Shown: piece by piece, positions 9,079 to 18,732 of the stretch
How positions within the stretch are numbered: position 1 is the first letter of the stretch
How the letters are laid out: the number at the start of each line of letters is the position of its first letter
DNA from: Psychroserpens sp.
GTDB taxonomy: Bacteria; Bacteroidota; Bacteroidia; Flavobacteriales; Flavobacteriaceae
DNA length: 46,833 nucleotides
Assembly: GCA_017643165.1 (NCBI GenBank)
Contig: JAEPNY010000006.1
Location: forward strand, 22,947 to 69,779
Direction: 5' to 3'
Made by a program: the position numbers and the translations under genes
Notes under the pieces: model-generated
Seen by the model: only the letters and a program-made list of their open reading frames with translations
What the model was told of the DNA's origin: nothing
Database searches by the model: none

Positions 9079-9525
9079 ATGAAAAAAACACAAGTCATAT
9101 TTCTCTTATTTTTTGTTATAATTAGCTCGTGTAGAGAACAAAAAACAGATTCACTTATCTACTATGAATCACACGAACCAAAAAAGATCAATGCACCTTT
9201 TAGTGATGCAGTAGAGGCTAACGGCTTTCTATTTCTTGCTGGACAAGTAGGAATGGATCAAGGAACACGAACATTAGTTCAAGGAGGGATTAAAGCTGAG
9301 ACCAAACAATGTATAGAAAATATTAAAGCGGTATTAGAGCAGCATGGGTCATCGCTGGATCGCGTAGTAAAATGCACAGTCATCTTAAAACAAATAGAAG
9401 ATTTCGCAGCATTCAATGAAGTTTATAAGACTTACTTTCCAAACAAACCGGCAAGAACAACATTTGCGGCATCTGGATTGGCAGTTGGAGCGCAAATTGA
9501 AATTGATGTTATCGCCTTAAAATAA
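9079..9525 (+). CDS. RidA-family protein with lipoprotein signal
   Basis: A 148-residue protein with the full YjgF/YER057c/UK114 (RidA) fold. G-Q-V-G-M-D, R-V-V-K-C-T-V-I-L, P-A-R-T-T (the Arg that binds the substrate carboxylate) and G-A-Q-I-E-I-D-V-I-A are all present. RidA proteins hydrolyse reactive enamine/imine intermediates, normally in the cytosol. Here an N-terminal hydrophobic stretch ends in I-I-S-S-C, a good lipobox, so this copy should be anchored in the periplasm. An in-frame ATG six bases earlier (9073) is an alternative start. The imine substrate outside the cytosol is unknown. Confidence 0.85.
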   Translation: MKKTQVIFLLFFVIISSCREQKTDSLIYYESHEPKKINAPFSDAVEANGFLFLAGQVGMDQGTRTLVQGGIKAETKQCIENIKAVLEQHGSSLDRVVKCTVILKQIEDFAAFNEVYKTYFPNKPARTTFAASGLAVGAQIEIDVIALK

Positions 9526-9551
9526 TTAGAGGGTACTTGTAACTTTTAAAG

Positions 9552-9559
9552 TATATTTG
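9552..9559 (+). promoter_or_regulatory. -7 element directly before queE
   Basis: TATATTTG (then C) is a perfect match to TAnnTTTG and ends 6 bp before the ATG at 9566. Transcription would start at or next to the start codon, giving a leaderless or nearly leaderless message. Confidence 0.6.
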
Positions 9560-9565
9560 CAGGCT

Positions 9566-10198
9566 ATGACAAGACATGAACGACAAGAATTAATTGATAA
9601 AGGATTACTCTTACCATTAATGGAAGAGTTTTACACTATACAAGGGGAAGGATTTCATAAAGGAACGGCGGCTTATTTTGTTAGAATAGGTGGTTGTGAT
9701 GTAGGATGTCACTGGTGTGATGTTAAAGAAAGTTGGTTGGCAGAATTACACCCACCAACAGAGACGCATAAAATTGTAGAGAATGCTGCAAAATATAGTG
9801 ATACCATTGTAGTTACTGGTGGAGAGCCATTAACTTGGGATATGACTGAATTAACGTCTCAATTAAAGGCTAAAGGAATGCAAGTTCATATTGAAACATC
9901 AGGAGCCTATCCTCTTTCGGGATCTTGGGATTGGATTTGTCTTTCGCCAAAAAAAATGAAATTGCCTACTGAAGAAATTTATGACGTAGCAGATGAGCTT
10001 AAAGTTATTGTGTATAACAAAGACGATCTAAGGTTTGCAGAGGAACAAGCTGAAAAAGTAAATAAAGAATGTATTTTATACTTACAGCCTGAGTGGAGTA
10101 AACGAGATAAGGTGATGCCATTAATTGTAGATTATGTTATGGCTAATCCCAAATGGAAAGTTTCATTACAAACACACAAATATCTGAATATACCATAA
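9566..10198 (+). CDS. queE: 7-carboxy-7-deazaguanine synthase (radical SAM)
   Basis: A 210-residue radical SAM enzyme that contracts CPH4 to 7-carboxy-7-deazaguanine in queuosine biosynthesis. The 4Fe-4S cysteines are in C-D-V-G-C-H-W-C (Cys44, Cys48, Cys51), the C-x3-C-x2-C spacing. T-G-G-E-P-L follows (SAM binding). The N-terminal E-E-F-Y-T-I-Q-G-E-G is the substrate-side motif of QueE. I took the ATG at 9566 rather than the TTG at 9557, which lies in the promoter box. It is a single-gene unit ending in a strong terminator. Confidence 0.93.
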   Translation: MTRHERQELIDKGLLLPLMEEFYTIQGEGFHKGTAAYFVRIGGCDVGCHWCDVKESWLAELHPPTETHKIVENAAKYSDTIVVTGGEPLTWDMTELTSQLKAKGMQVHIETSGAYPLSGSWDWICLSPKKMKLPTEEIYDVADELKVIVYNKDDLRFAEEQAEKVNKECILYLQPEWSKRDKVMPLIVDYVMANPKWKVSLQTHKYLNIP

Positions 10199-10231
10199 AA
10201 AAAGCTCTGAAGGATTCAGAGCTTTTTCTTT
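10199..10231. terminator. Terminator between queE and the DUF2911 gene
   Basis: A perfect 13-bp stem (AAAAAGCTCTGAA / TTCAGAGCTTTTT) with a 3-base loop, then a T-rich run. It lies between convergent genes and is T-flanked on both strands, so it is bidirectional. Confidence 0.9.
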
Positions 10232-10247
10232 TTCTTTACAAATGTAT

Positions 10248-10793
10248 TTATTTGCTAAACGGAACCGCCATACGAGCAGTACCCCAACCTAAGTGCATAT
10301 GTACACCATTTTTAGCTTCTTCAAAAACAATAGAGAATGCTTCTAATGACGAATCACCTTGGGTAACAGGTATGTTTAATCGTGCTACATCATTTTTTTC
10401 ATTGTAAAAATAACTTCCCCAAACGTTTAAATCTGTACTTACAATAGCAGTCCATTCTTCATCTCCAGGGATTAAGTAAAATGTGTATGTTCCGGCAGGA
10501 ATATTTGTGTCGCCCATTTTCATGTCTGTATAAAGCGTCAATTCAGCAGCTTCGTTTGCTCCAGTTCGCCAAACCTCTCCTTTAGGTGCGAGTTTATCCA
10601 AACTTCTTCCTCTTAATGTAGGTCTACTGTAAACGATTTTGATCGATTTATCAGCAGCTCTATAGTCGTTAGGAAAGGATGCCGCATCCATCGGACTCTT
10701 ATCCATTGGTGGAAATTTCTGTGCCATAGCATCTGTTGATAAAAGCATAACGAATGCCATGAACACGGCGGAAATAATGGTTTTTGTTTTCAT
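10248..10793 (-). CDS. Exported DUF2911-domain protein
   Basis: A 181-residue protein with a Sec signal peptide (cleavage after A-M-A, about residue 24) and one DUF2911 domain. Typical features are I-V-Y-S-R-P-T-L-R-G-R, G-E-V-W-R-T-G-A-N-E-A, L-T-L-Y-T-D, P-A-G-T-Y-T-F-Y-L-I-P and the closing L-G-W-G-T-A-R. The family is common in Bacteroidota, and its function is undefined. It is monocistronic, bounded by the queE terminator at its 3' end and 206 bp of intergenic DNA upstream. Confidence 0.9.
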   Translation of the reverse strand: MKTKTIISAVFMAFVMLLSTDAMAQKFPPMDKSPMDAASFPNDYRAADKSIKIVYSRPTLRGRSLDKLAPKGEVWRTGANEAAELTLYTDMKMGDTNIPAGTYTFYLIPGDEEWTAIVSTDLNVWGSYFYNEKNDVARLNIPVTQGDSSLEAFSIVFEEAKNGVHMHLGWGTARMAVPFSK

Positions 10794-11005
10794 GATGTTG
10801 ATTTTAATTCTAAATAAAGTTAAAAGTTAAGGCCTTTTGGTCTTAATATTATATTAAATGTCGAACGAAGTTGTTAAAGTTTACAATTGACACTTGATTA
10901 ATCTAAAATAAGAAGAATAATTTACATATTTATTTAAAATGAGTATTATTAGTTTCATAATGTTATTAAAAATTAAATTATAGTTTCAATAATTGATTTT
11001 TGGAG

Positions 11006-11013
11006 TCATATTT
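11006..11013 (+). promoter_or_regulatory. -7 element of asnB
   Basis: CATATTTG (then C) differs from TAnnTTTG at one base. TTTC lies 19 bp upstream, in place of the -33 TTG. The position fits a leader of about 40 bases before the ATG at 11054, and it rules out the longer in-frame start at 11000. Confidence 0.4.
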
Positions 11014-11053
11014 GCTTAATCAAATAATACAAATAACATTAAAAATATACATT

Positions 11054-12715
11054 ATGTGTGGAATAGTATGTGCATTCGACCTAAAACAAAAATCTGAAAA
11101 ATTACGCCCTCAAGTATTGGAAATGGCAAAAATTATACGCCATCGGGGACCAGACTGGAGCGGTATATATAGTGATGATAATGCAATCTTAGCGCATGAG
11201 CGTCTCGCGATTGTTGATCCAGCTTCCGGTAAACAACCACTTTTTAGTGCAGATAAAAAACTCATTTTAGCTGCTAATGGCGAAATTTATAACCACAGAG
11301 CATTACGCGCACAGTTTCCAAATTATAAGTTTCAAACTGAAAGTGACTGTGAAGTGATTTTAGCATTGTACAAGGAGAAAGGTGTTGATTTTGTAGATGA
11401 GATGAATGGTATTTTTGGATTTGCTATTTATGATAGTGAGAAAGATGAATACTTTATCGCTCGTGATCATATGGGAATTATTCCGTTGTATATTGGATGG
11501 GATAAGTATGGTACCTTCTATGTTGCATCCGAATTAAAAGCATTAGAGGGCATTTGTACCAAAATTGAATTATTTCCACCAGGACATTACATGTCTAGCA
11601 GAGATGGCGAATTTGTGCAATGGTATAAACGCGATTGGACGTCGTACGAAGAAGTAAAAGACAATGAAACAAGTATAGAGGAATTGCGACAAGCCTTAGA
11701 AGATGCTGTTCATAGACAGCTCATGAGTGATGTGCCTTACGGTGTTTTATTATCTGGTGGATTAGATTCTTCAGTGACATCTGCCATCGCTAAAAAGTAT
11801 GCGCAGCGACGAATTGAAGCTGATGACAAAGAGCAGGCGTGGTGGCCTCAATTACATAGTTTTTCTGTAGGACTTGAAGGATCTCCTGATTTGGCAGCTG
11901 CACAAAAAGTTGCAGATCACATTGGTACAGTACACCACGAAATTAAATTTACAATTCAAGAAGGTTTAGACGCGATTAGAGATGTAATCTATAAGTTAGA
12001 AACTTATGATATCACTACGATTAGGGCAAGCACGCCAATGTATCTAATGGCACGTGTCATAAAATCAATGGGTATCAAAATGGTATTATCTGGTGAAGGT
12101 GCTGATGAATTGTTTGGCGGCTACTTATACTTCCATAAAGCGCCTAATGCTAAAGAATTTCACGAAGAAACTGTTCGTAAATTAAGTAAACTTCACATGT
12201 ACGATTGTTTACGAGCTAACAAGAGTCTAGCAGCTTGGGGAATTGAGGGTCGTGTGCCATTTTTAGACAAAGAATTTATGGATGTTGCAATGCGCATCAA
12301 CCCTAAAGATAAAATGATCACGCCAGATCGCATGGAAAAATGGGTGGTTAGAAAAGCTTTTGAAGATATGCTACCAGAGAGTGTGGCATGGCGTCAAAAA
12401 GAGCAATTTAGTGATGGTGTAGGTTACAGTTGGATCGACACCTTAAAAGAACTTGTTGCTTCTGAAATTTCTGATGAACAAATGGAAAACGCACATTTCA
12501 GATATCCAATTCAAACACCGCAAAATAAGGAAGAGTATTATTATCGTACAATCTTCGAAAGTCACTTCCCTAGTGATGCTGCAGCACTGAGTGTTCCACA
12601 AGAACCTAGTGTGGCATGCAGTACGAAAATTGCTCTAGAATGGGATGAAGCATTTAAAAATATGAATGATCCATCTGGAAGAGCAGTGGCTAAGGTGCAT
12701 GAAGATGCTTATTAG
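11054..12715 (+). CDS. asnB: Asparagine synthetase B, glutamine-hydrolysing
   Basis: A 553-residue cytosolic enzyme that makes asparagine from aspartate, glutamine and ATP. The start at 11054 gives M-C-G-I-V, placing the nucleophilic Cys at position 2, where the class II glutaminase domain needs it after Met removal. An alternative start 54 bp upstream would bury this Cys and is rejected. The synthetase domain has the PP-loop S-G-G-L-D-S-S and S-G-E-G-A-D-E-L-F-G-G-Y. The length is normal for AsnB. It is monocistronic with a terminator. Confidence 0.95.
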   Translation: MCGIVCAFDLKQKSEKLRPQVLEMAKIIRHRGPDWSGIYSDDNAILAHERLAIVDPASGKQPLFSADKKLILAANGEIYNHRALRAQFPNYKFQTESDCEVILALYKEKGVDFVDEMNGIFGFAIYDSEKDEYFIARDHMGIIPLYIGWDKYGTFYVASELKALEGICTKIELFPPGHYMSSRDGEFVQWYKRDWTSYEEVKDNETSIEELRQALEDAVHRQLMSDVPYGVLLSGGLDSSVTSAIAKKYAQRRIEADDKEQAWWPQLHSFSVGLEGSPDLAAAQKVADHIGTVHHEIKFTIQEGLDAIRDVIYKLETYDITTIRASTPMYLMARVIKSMGIKMVLSGEGADELFGGYLYFHKAPNAKEFHEETVRKLSKLHMYDCLRANKSLAAWGIEGRVPFLDKEFMDVAMRINPKDKMITPDRMEKWVVRKAFEDMLPESVAWRQKEQFSDGVGYSWIDTLKELVASEISDEQMENAHFRYPIQTPQNKEEYYYRTIFESHFPSDAAALSVPQEPSVACSTKIALEWDEAFKNMNDPSGRAVAKVHEDAY

Positions 12716-12742
12716 GTCAGTTGTACTTAATACACATAGATG

Positions 12743-12774
12743 AAAAAGGGTTAGTTTAATTACTAACCTTTTTT
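12743..12774 (+). terminator. asnB terminator
   Basis: A 13-bp stem (AAAAAGGGTTAGT / ACTAACCTTTTTT, one G-T pair) with a 6-base loop, ending in T6. Confidence 0.85.
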
Positions 12775-12856
12775 CGTTTAAAAATTATCAGTTTTTACTC
12801 AAAAAGGTGATTGTGTAGCTTGAAACCCTTATTTTTACTGTAAATGACAGATAGGT

Positions 12857-12870
12857 GACATTTAAATGTC
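12857..12870. promoter_or_regulatory. 14-bp perfect palindrome, possible operator of the XRE gene
   Basis: GACATTTAAATGTC is a perfect palindrome. It ends 24 bp before the -7 element of the downstream HTH gene, in the -30 to -45 region of that promoter. It is a natural candidate for an autoregulatory site of a dimeric XRE repressor. Confidence 0.4.
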
Positions 12871-12894
12871 GTGTAAAAATCCAATTCTATACTA

Positions 12895-12902
12895 TAGATT
12901 TG
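12895..12902 (+). promoter_or_regulatory. -7 element of the XRE-DUF4870 gene
   Basis: TAGATTTG matches TAnnTTTG and ends 19 bp before the ATG. Confidence 0.5.
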
Positions 12903-12921
12903 TACAATCAAAATACACGAA

Positions 12922-13491
12922 ATGAAAAATCAATCATTAAGCGAAAATTTAATTTATCAACGTAAATTAAAAGGATTTACACAAGAGGAACTATCTCATA
13001 ATACGACTGTCGCAGTTCGTACAATCCAACGTATTGAAAAAGGAGATGTTCAACCACATTTACAAACTGTAAAATTGTTGGCTGCTGGCTTAAATATAGA
13101 GGTCGAAGATTTATTGGTTATAGATGATCCTAGCCAAGAAGTAATTCAACGTAAATGGATGCTATTGATACATGGATCGCCCTTTTTTGGATTACTTATC
13201 CCATTGGCGAATGTCTTATTTCCTTTATTCATTTGGATTAGTAAGGCTAATGACAATAAAATATATGATGAACATGGTCGAGCAGTTGTGAATTTTCATA
13301 TTACGTTGAATATATTGCTCGTCCTATCATTGTTGTCATTTTTTATTTTACCGGGTTTTAATTTCTTTATTACGGGAGCCATTTTTCTTTTTGGACTCAT
13401 TGTGAGTTTTGTTAATTTATCATCAGCCTTGAATAGGCAAACATGCAACTACCCGTTGTCAATTCCTTTTTTGAAGCCAAAGCATAAATAG
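12922..13491 (+). CDS. XRE-type HTH fused to a DUF4870 membrane domain
   Basis: A 189-residue protein. Residues 5-65 form an XRE/Cro HTH (L-I-Y-Q-R-K-L-K-G-F-T-Q-E-E-L, then A-V-R-T-I-Q-R-I-E-K-G as recognition helix). Residues 75-180 form a DUF4870 membrane domain with three or four helices, recognised by H-G-R-A-V-V-N-F-H. DUF4870 alone is a small membrane protein of unknown role. The fusion points to a membrane-tethered regulator that may sense membrane state and bind DNA in place, perhaps at the palindrome upstream of its own promoter. A CPBP protease gene follows 58 bp downstream. Confidence 0.85.
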   Translation: MKNQSLSENLIYQRKLKGFTQEELSHNTTVAVRTIQRIEKGDVQPHLQTVKLLAAGLNIEVEDLLVIDDPSQEVIQRKWMLLIHGSPFFGLLIPLANVLFPLFIWISKANDNKIYDEHGRAVVNFHITLNILLVLSLLSFFILPGFNFFITGAIFLFGLIVSFVNLSSALNRQTCNYPLSIPFLKPKHK

Positions 13492-13496
13492 GCGTT

Positions 13497-13530
13497 AACT
13501 GATTGGTTTTATTCAGTTTATTTTTTATTT
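13497..13530 (+). terminator. Weak terminator-like hairpin
   Basis: AACTGA and TCAGTT form a 6-bp stem with a 10-base loop, followed by TATTTTTTATTT. It may reduce read-through into the CPBP gene. Confidence 0.35.
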
Positions 13531-13549
13531 CCATTTTAAATCTTAAATA

Positions 13550-14383
13550 ATGAAATCTTTATTATTAAAATATCCTGTGTTTTTTAGGTACACAGGCGCA
13601 ATTATTCTATTTACACTTGCACTAATTGTAAGTGGATTTATAGATCGTCCTATATTAAAAACGTATTTTCCATTTACTTCGGTCATTTTATTACTCCTTG
13701 TAACGGCATTACTATACAAATGGGACAAGAAATCACTGAAATCAATTGGTTTGAATGTAACACGTAAGAATTTGTCATTTTTCCCACTCGGAATTTTAAT
13801 TGGTGCTATTGCATTCATGATCGCCAAATACTTCAGAGGATTATATACTGGAGAATTATTTGAATTGACAACCGCAGTTATTGATTATAAGGTGCTGTTA
13901 TATGGGTTTTATACCATTTTACCCGCTGTAATGATAGAAGAACTATTATTTAGAGGCTATCTGTTTAAGAAAACTGTCGAAGTAAGCAACGTTGTCATCG
14001 CAAATATAATCTTCGGCGTATTATTTATGCTTGTCCATATATTGGATCGTGAGATAATTCAACATAGAGCAATGGTTTTGTTTTTAATGATTACAATCCC
14101 AGTAGGTCATTTGTTGTTTGCAACTGCTTTACTGAAATCAAAAACATTGTATTTTCCAATCGGAATTCATTTAGGGAATAATTGGGCAACGCGACATTTA
14201 ATAACAAAGTCTAATAATGGAGAAAGTATATTTTACATTCCAGAAAATGCACCAATAGATACTTGGACGGACTTTATTATAGTATTAATTGTCTTCAATG
14301 CATTCTTTTTATTCGTGACTTTCGTAATTTGGAAATGGGATAAGATAATTGTGAGAATGAAGAATTATCTAGCCATTTTTTAA
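13550..14383 (+). CDS. CPBP-family intramembrane metalloprotease (CAAX-like)
   Basis: A 277-residue polytopic membrane protein with about eight hydrophobic helices. Motif 1 is E-E-L-L-F-R (E-E-x3-R), with the catalytic Glu pair. Motif 2 is F-x3-H in F-M-L-V-H. Motif 3 is H-x3-N in H-L-G-N-N. All zinc and catalytic positions of the CPBP (Abi/Rce1) family are therefore kept. Members process prenylated or small membrane peptides, or act in bacteriocin immunity, and the target here is unknown. No terminator is seen after it. Confidence 0.85.
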   Translation: MKSLLLKYPVFFRYTGAIILFTLALIVSGFIDRPILKTYFPFTSVILLLLVTALLYKWDKKSLKSIGLNVTRKNLSFFPLGILIGAIAFMIAKYFRGLYTGELFELTTAVIDYKVLLYGFYTILPAVMIEELLFRGYLFKKTVEVSNVVIANIIFGVLFMLVHILDREIIQHRAMVLFLMITIPVGHLLFATALLKSKTLYFPIGIHLGNNWATRHLITKSNNGESIFYIPENAPIDTWTDFIIVLIVFNAFFLFVTFVIWKWDKIIVRMKNYLAIF

Positions 14384-14594
14384 CGATTAAGGAGGTGTAT
14401 CCGTTGCCATTATAATCAATTACACGTGTTCTAAGCAGCTTTAAGATTTTGCCTTTTTATGAGATGTAAAAAAAATCATCAAATCCATTTTAAGGTATTT
14501 TTTAGCGATTTTAAGACACTTTCGTGTAATTAACAATTGTTGATAATTATTGTAATACTTCACTAAAAAGCTTTTAAATGCCTTTCTAAATTCT

Positions 14595-14602
14595 TATCTT
14601 TG
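14595..14602 (+). promoter_or_regulatory. -7 element of gyrB
   Basis: TATCTTTG matches TAnnTTTG. A T-rich stretch stands in the -33 position. It gives a leader of roughly 90 bases. Confidence 0.5.
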
Positions 14603-14612
14603 TTTGTGTTCA

Positions 14613-14639
14613 GAAAGGATGCAAAATGCATCTTTTTTT
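14613..14639 (+). promoter_or_regulatory. Terminator-like hairpin in the gyrB leader
   Basis: GATGC-AAAAT-GCATC followed by T7, lying between the -7 element and the ATG of gyrB. A short stem with a U tract in a leader could act as a leaky terminator or attenuator. Confidence 0.4.
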
Positions 14640-14672
14640 ACGTTTAAACTGAACCAAAATAATAGAGACTAA

Positions 14673-16634
<1,962 letters not shown>

Positions 16635-16670
16635 TAAGACTTAGAATAATCATTCTGATATTTTTGACTA

Positions 16671-16688
16671 TTACATTTTCAAATGTAA
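16671..16688. repeat. 18-bp inverted repeat just after gyrB
   Basis: TTACATTT-TC-AAATGTAA, perfect 8-bp arms, 37 bp after the gyrB stop at the left edge of the island. It has no T tract and is AT-rich, so it is a poor terminator. It could be a protein-binding or recombination site. Confidence 0.4.
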
Positions 16689-16780
16689 CGACATTAAGAA
16701 TAAGGAATTATACAGATGAATTTGAAGAAATAGATAATTTTATTTAGAGATAGAATTTTATTAATTTCAACAAAAAAAAT

Positions 16781-17590
16781 ATGAAAATAGATTTGAACTA
16801 CCTCATTCTGAGTTTTGTTATGTGTTTTAGTGTCACTGTCAACTATGCACAGGATGATACTCAGAAGCAATCTCCAGACTTACAGCAACAAATCCAAAAC
16901 CCGCTTGCAAGTCTAATCAGTGTACCGTTACAAAATAATGTTGACTTTAATACCGGACCGTTCGATAGGACCCGTAACACTCTCAATTTTCAGCCCGTAA
17001 TACCCTTTTCCATTAACGAGAATATTAACCTCATTACCCGTACTATTGTTCCTCTTATTTCACAACCACTTGGGATGGATGATAGCCAATTTGGCTTGGG
17101 TGATATTAGTACCTCGTTATTATTTACACCAGCCAAACCATCTAAGGTGATCTATGGAGGTGGAATCGTGTTAGGTATACCAACTGCTACCAACGAAGTA
17201 CTCGGCTCGGAAAAATGGAGTACAGGGCCTTCTGTTGTGGCCCTTACACAATCCAAAGATTGGACCATAGGTGCCCTCGCGCAGAACACCTGGTCTTTTG
17301 CAGGAGCTGAAGACCGTGGAGATGTCAACTTCTTTTTCTCTCAGATTTTCATTGTAAGAAACCTACCTAATGGCTGGTATGTAAATTCTGCACCTATTAT
17401 CACTTCCAATTGGGAAGCTCCAAGCGGAGAACAATGGACGGTACCCTTAGGTGCTGGCTTTGGGAAGTTATTTCGGTTAGGGAAACTACCTGTAAATGCA
17501 CAGGCAGGATATTACTACAATGTGGTAAGCCCAGAGTTTGGGGCCGACTCGCAATTTAGATTTCAGCTAACCATGTTATTACCAAAATAA
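16781..17590 (+). CDS. Outer-membrane transporter-like barrel (MetA/phenol-degradation type)
   Basis: A 269-residue protein with a Sec signal peptide (cleaved after N-Y-A, about residue 23) and strand patterns of an outer-membrane barrel, ending in F-R-F-Q-L-T-M-L-L-P-K. It resembles the 'transporter / MetA-pathway of phenol degradation' family: N-P-L-A-S-L-I-S-V-P-L-Q, D-F-N-T-G-P and G-D-I-S-T-S-L-L-F. Members are found near many different enzymes and the substrate is unknown. It is the first gene of the island, 18 bp before the DUF1254/1214 gene, so the two are probably co-transcribed. Confidence 0.75.
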   Translation: MKIDLNYLILSFVMCFSVTVNYAQDDTQKQSPDLQQQIQNPLASLISVPLQNNVDFNTGPFDRTRNTLNFQPVIPFSINENINLITRTIVPLISQPLGMDDSQFGLGDISTSLLFTPAKPSKVIYGGGIVLGIPTATNEVLGSEKWSTGPSVVALTQSKDWTIGALAQNTWSFAGAEDRGDVNFFFSQIFIVRNLPNGWYVNSAPIITSNWEAPSGEQWTVPLGAGFGKLFRLGKLPVNAQAGYYYNVVSPEFGADSQFRFQLTMLLPK

Positions 17591-17608
17591 TCATCAAAAA
17601 ATCAAATT

Positions 17609-18712
17609 ATGAGAAAGACAGCCTTAGTAACTGCACTTATCTTTGTATTCGTGAGTTGCCAGTCCAAAAAACAAAAAGAAACAACAATAACTGATGAATC
17701 ATCCTCAGAATTGGTGAGTTCCATAGACGGTTTCTTCTCTGAAACAGGACGTATTGTAACTCCTGAGAGTTATCCCACAGACGAAACATCTCGGCAAATG
17801 CTTAAGGTCCAAAGCGAGGCAGGTGTTAACAATTTTAAGCATGAGCGTGAACTAACTCCCACTGATAAACAATCTGTGGTTCGAATGAATCGTGATACGT
17901 ATTACTCAAAGGCTATGGTTAATGTTAGTAAAGGCGCAACAATAACAATGCCTGAAATCCCTGAGGGCAAATACATGTCTGTTGAAGGGGTAACAGAAGA
18001 TCACCGCATACAAGCCATGAAGTACGGTCCAGGGACTTATGAGCTAACCACCCATACAGGAACGCATTTGTTTGTGATTATTCGTCTGGACCAAACATTC
18101 ACTGAAACCGAAGCAAAGGAAATTCAGGACAAAATGGTTATCAATGCTAATTCTGATGAACTCTTCACAGCAGAATCTATCAATGAGGAGTCCTTTAATG
18201 AAGTTGAATTGGCCCTTAAAATGAAAGTTCTTGAAATTGCTAAGCGCGAAGGTGTAGTACAAGCAGGCATTGGATTGTTTACCGATCCTCGTGATGAATC
18301 TGCTAGGTTATACACAGATGAAAAGCACCAGGTAGGTGCGGCAGTTGGTTGGGGCGGGGCTCAATTAAAGGACAATGTATATGAAACTTCTACAAACTTT
18401 TCTATAGATAAGTGTTATCAAATTACATTTGAGAACCCTAAAAACAGGGACTTTTGGTCCATTACGGTATATGACAAAAATGGTTTTATGTTTAACGACC
18501 TGGCTAATTTTAGTTCTTACACCGCACAGCCAAATGAAGATGGCACATATACTATTTCTTTAGGATGTGGTGAAGATGCTCCTAACAATTTAGAAATCGA
18601 TAATCCCACAGGTGTTTTTAATATTACAGCACGTCATTACGGTCCGTCAAAACGTGTAGTAGAGGACGGTTACCGCTTAGTACCATTTATTAAGGAAGTA
18701 TCTAAAAACTAA
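17609..18712 (+). CDS. DUF1254/DUF1214 lipoprotein
   Basis: A 367-residue lipoprotein (lipobox F-V-S-C with Cys17). The N-terminal half matches a short DUF1254 domain (V-R-M-N-R-D-T-Y-Y-S-K-A near residue 95). The C-terminal half matches DUF1214 (W-G-G-A-Q near 248, F-W-S-I-T-V-Y-D-K-N-G near 290, then N-I-T-A-R-H-Y-G-P). The family is widespread and not biochemically defined, often next to transporters or sulfatases. It should sit in the periplasm on a lipid anchor. It precedes a barrel gene by 20 bp and is part of the first island module. Confidence 0.8.
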   Translation: MRKTALVTALIFVFVSCQSKKQKETTITDESSSELVSSIDGFFSETGRIVTPESYPTDETSRQMLKVQSEAGVNNFKHERELTPTDKQSVVRMNRDTYYSKAMVNVSKGATITMPEIPEGKYMSVEGVTEDHRIQAMKYGPGTYELTTHTGTHLFVIIRLDQTFTETEAKEIQDKMVINANSDELFTAESINEESFNEVELALKMKVLEIAKREGVVQAGIGLFTDPRDESARLYTDEKHQVGAAVGWGGAQLKDNVYETSTNFSIDKCYQITFENPKNRDFWSITVYDKNGFMFNDLANFSSYTAQPNEDGTYTISLGCGEDAPNNLEIDNPTGVFNITARHYGPSKRVVEDGYRLVPFIKEVSKN

Positions 18713-18732
18713 CAAACCAAAACCATGAGAAA

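Noticed and set aside
10827-10846. TTAAGGCC/GGTCTTAA hairpin upstream of the DUF2911 gene
   Set aside because: An 8-bp stem with one G-T pair and no T run on either side; too weak to assign a role.
11000-11053. Longer N-terminus for asparagine synthetase
   Set aside because: It would move the required Cys2 nucleophile to position 20 and would include promoter sequence.
14388-14400. A strong Shine-Dalgarno-like AAGGAGGTG after the CPBP gene
   Set aside because: No reasonable start codon with an open frame follows; the nearest TTG gives three codons. It also resembles the 16S 3' end in reverse complement, but only over about 13 bases.
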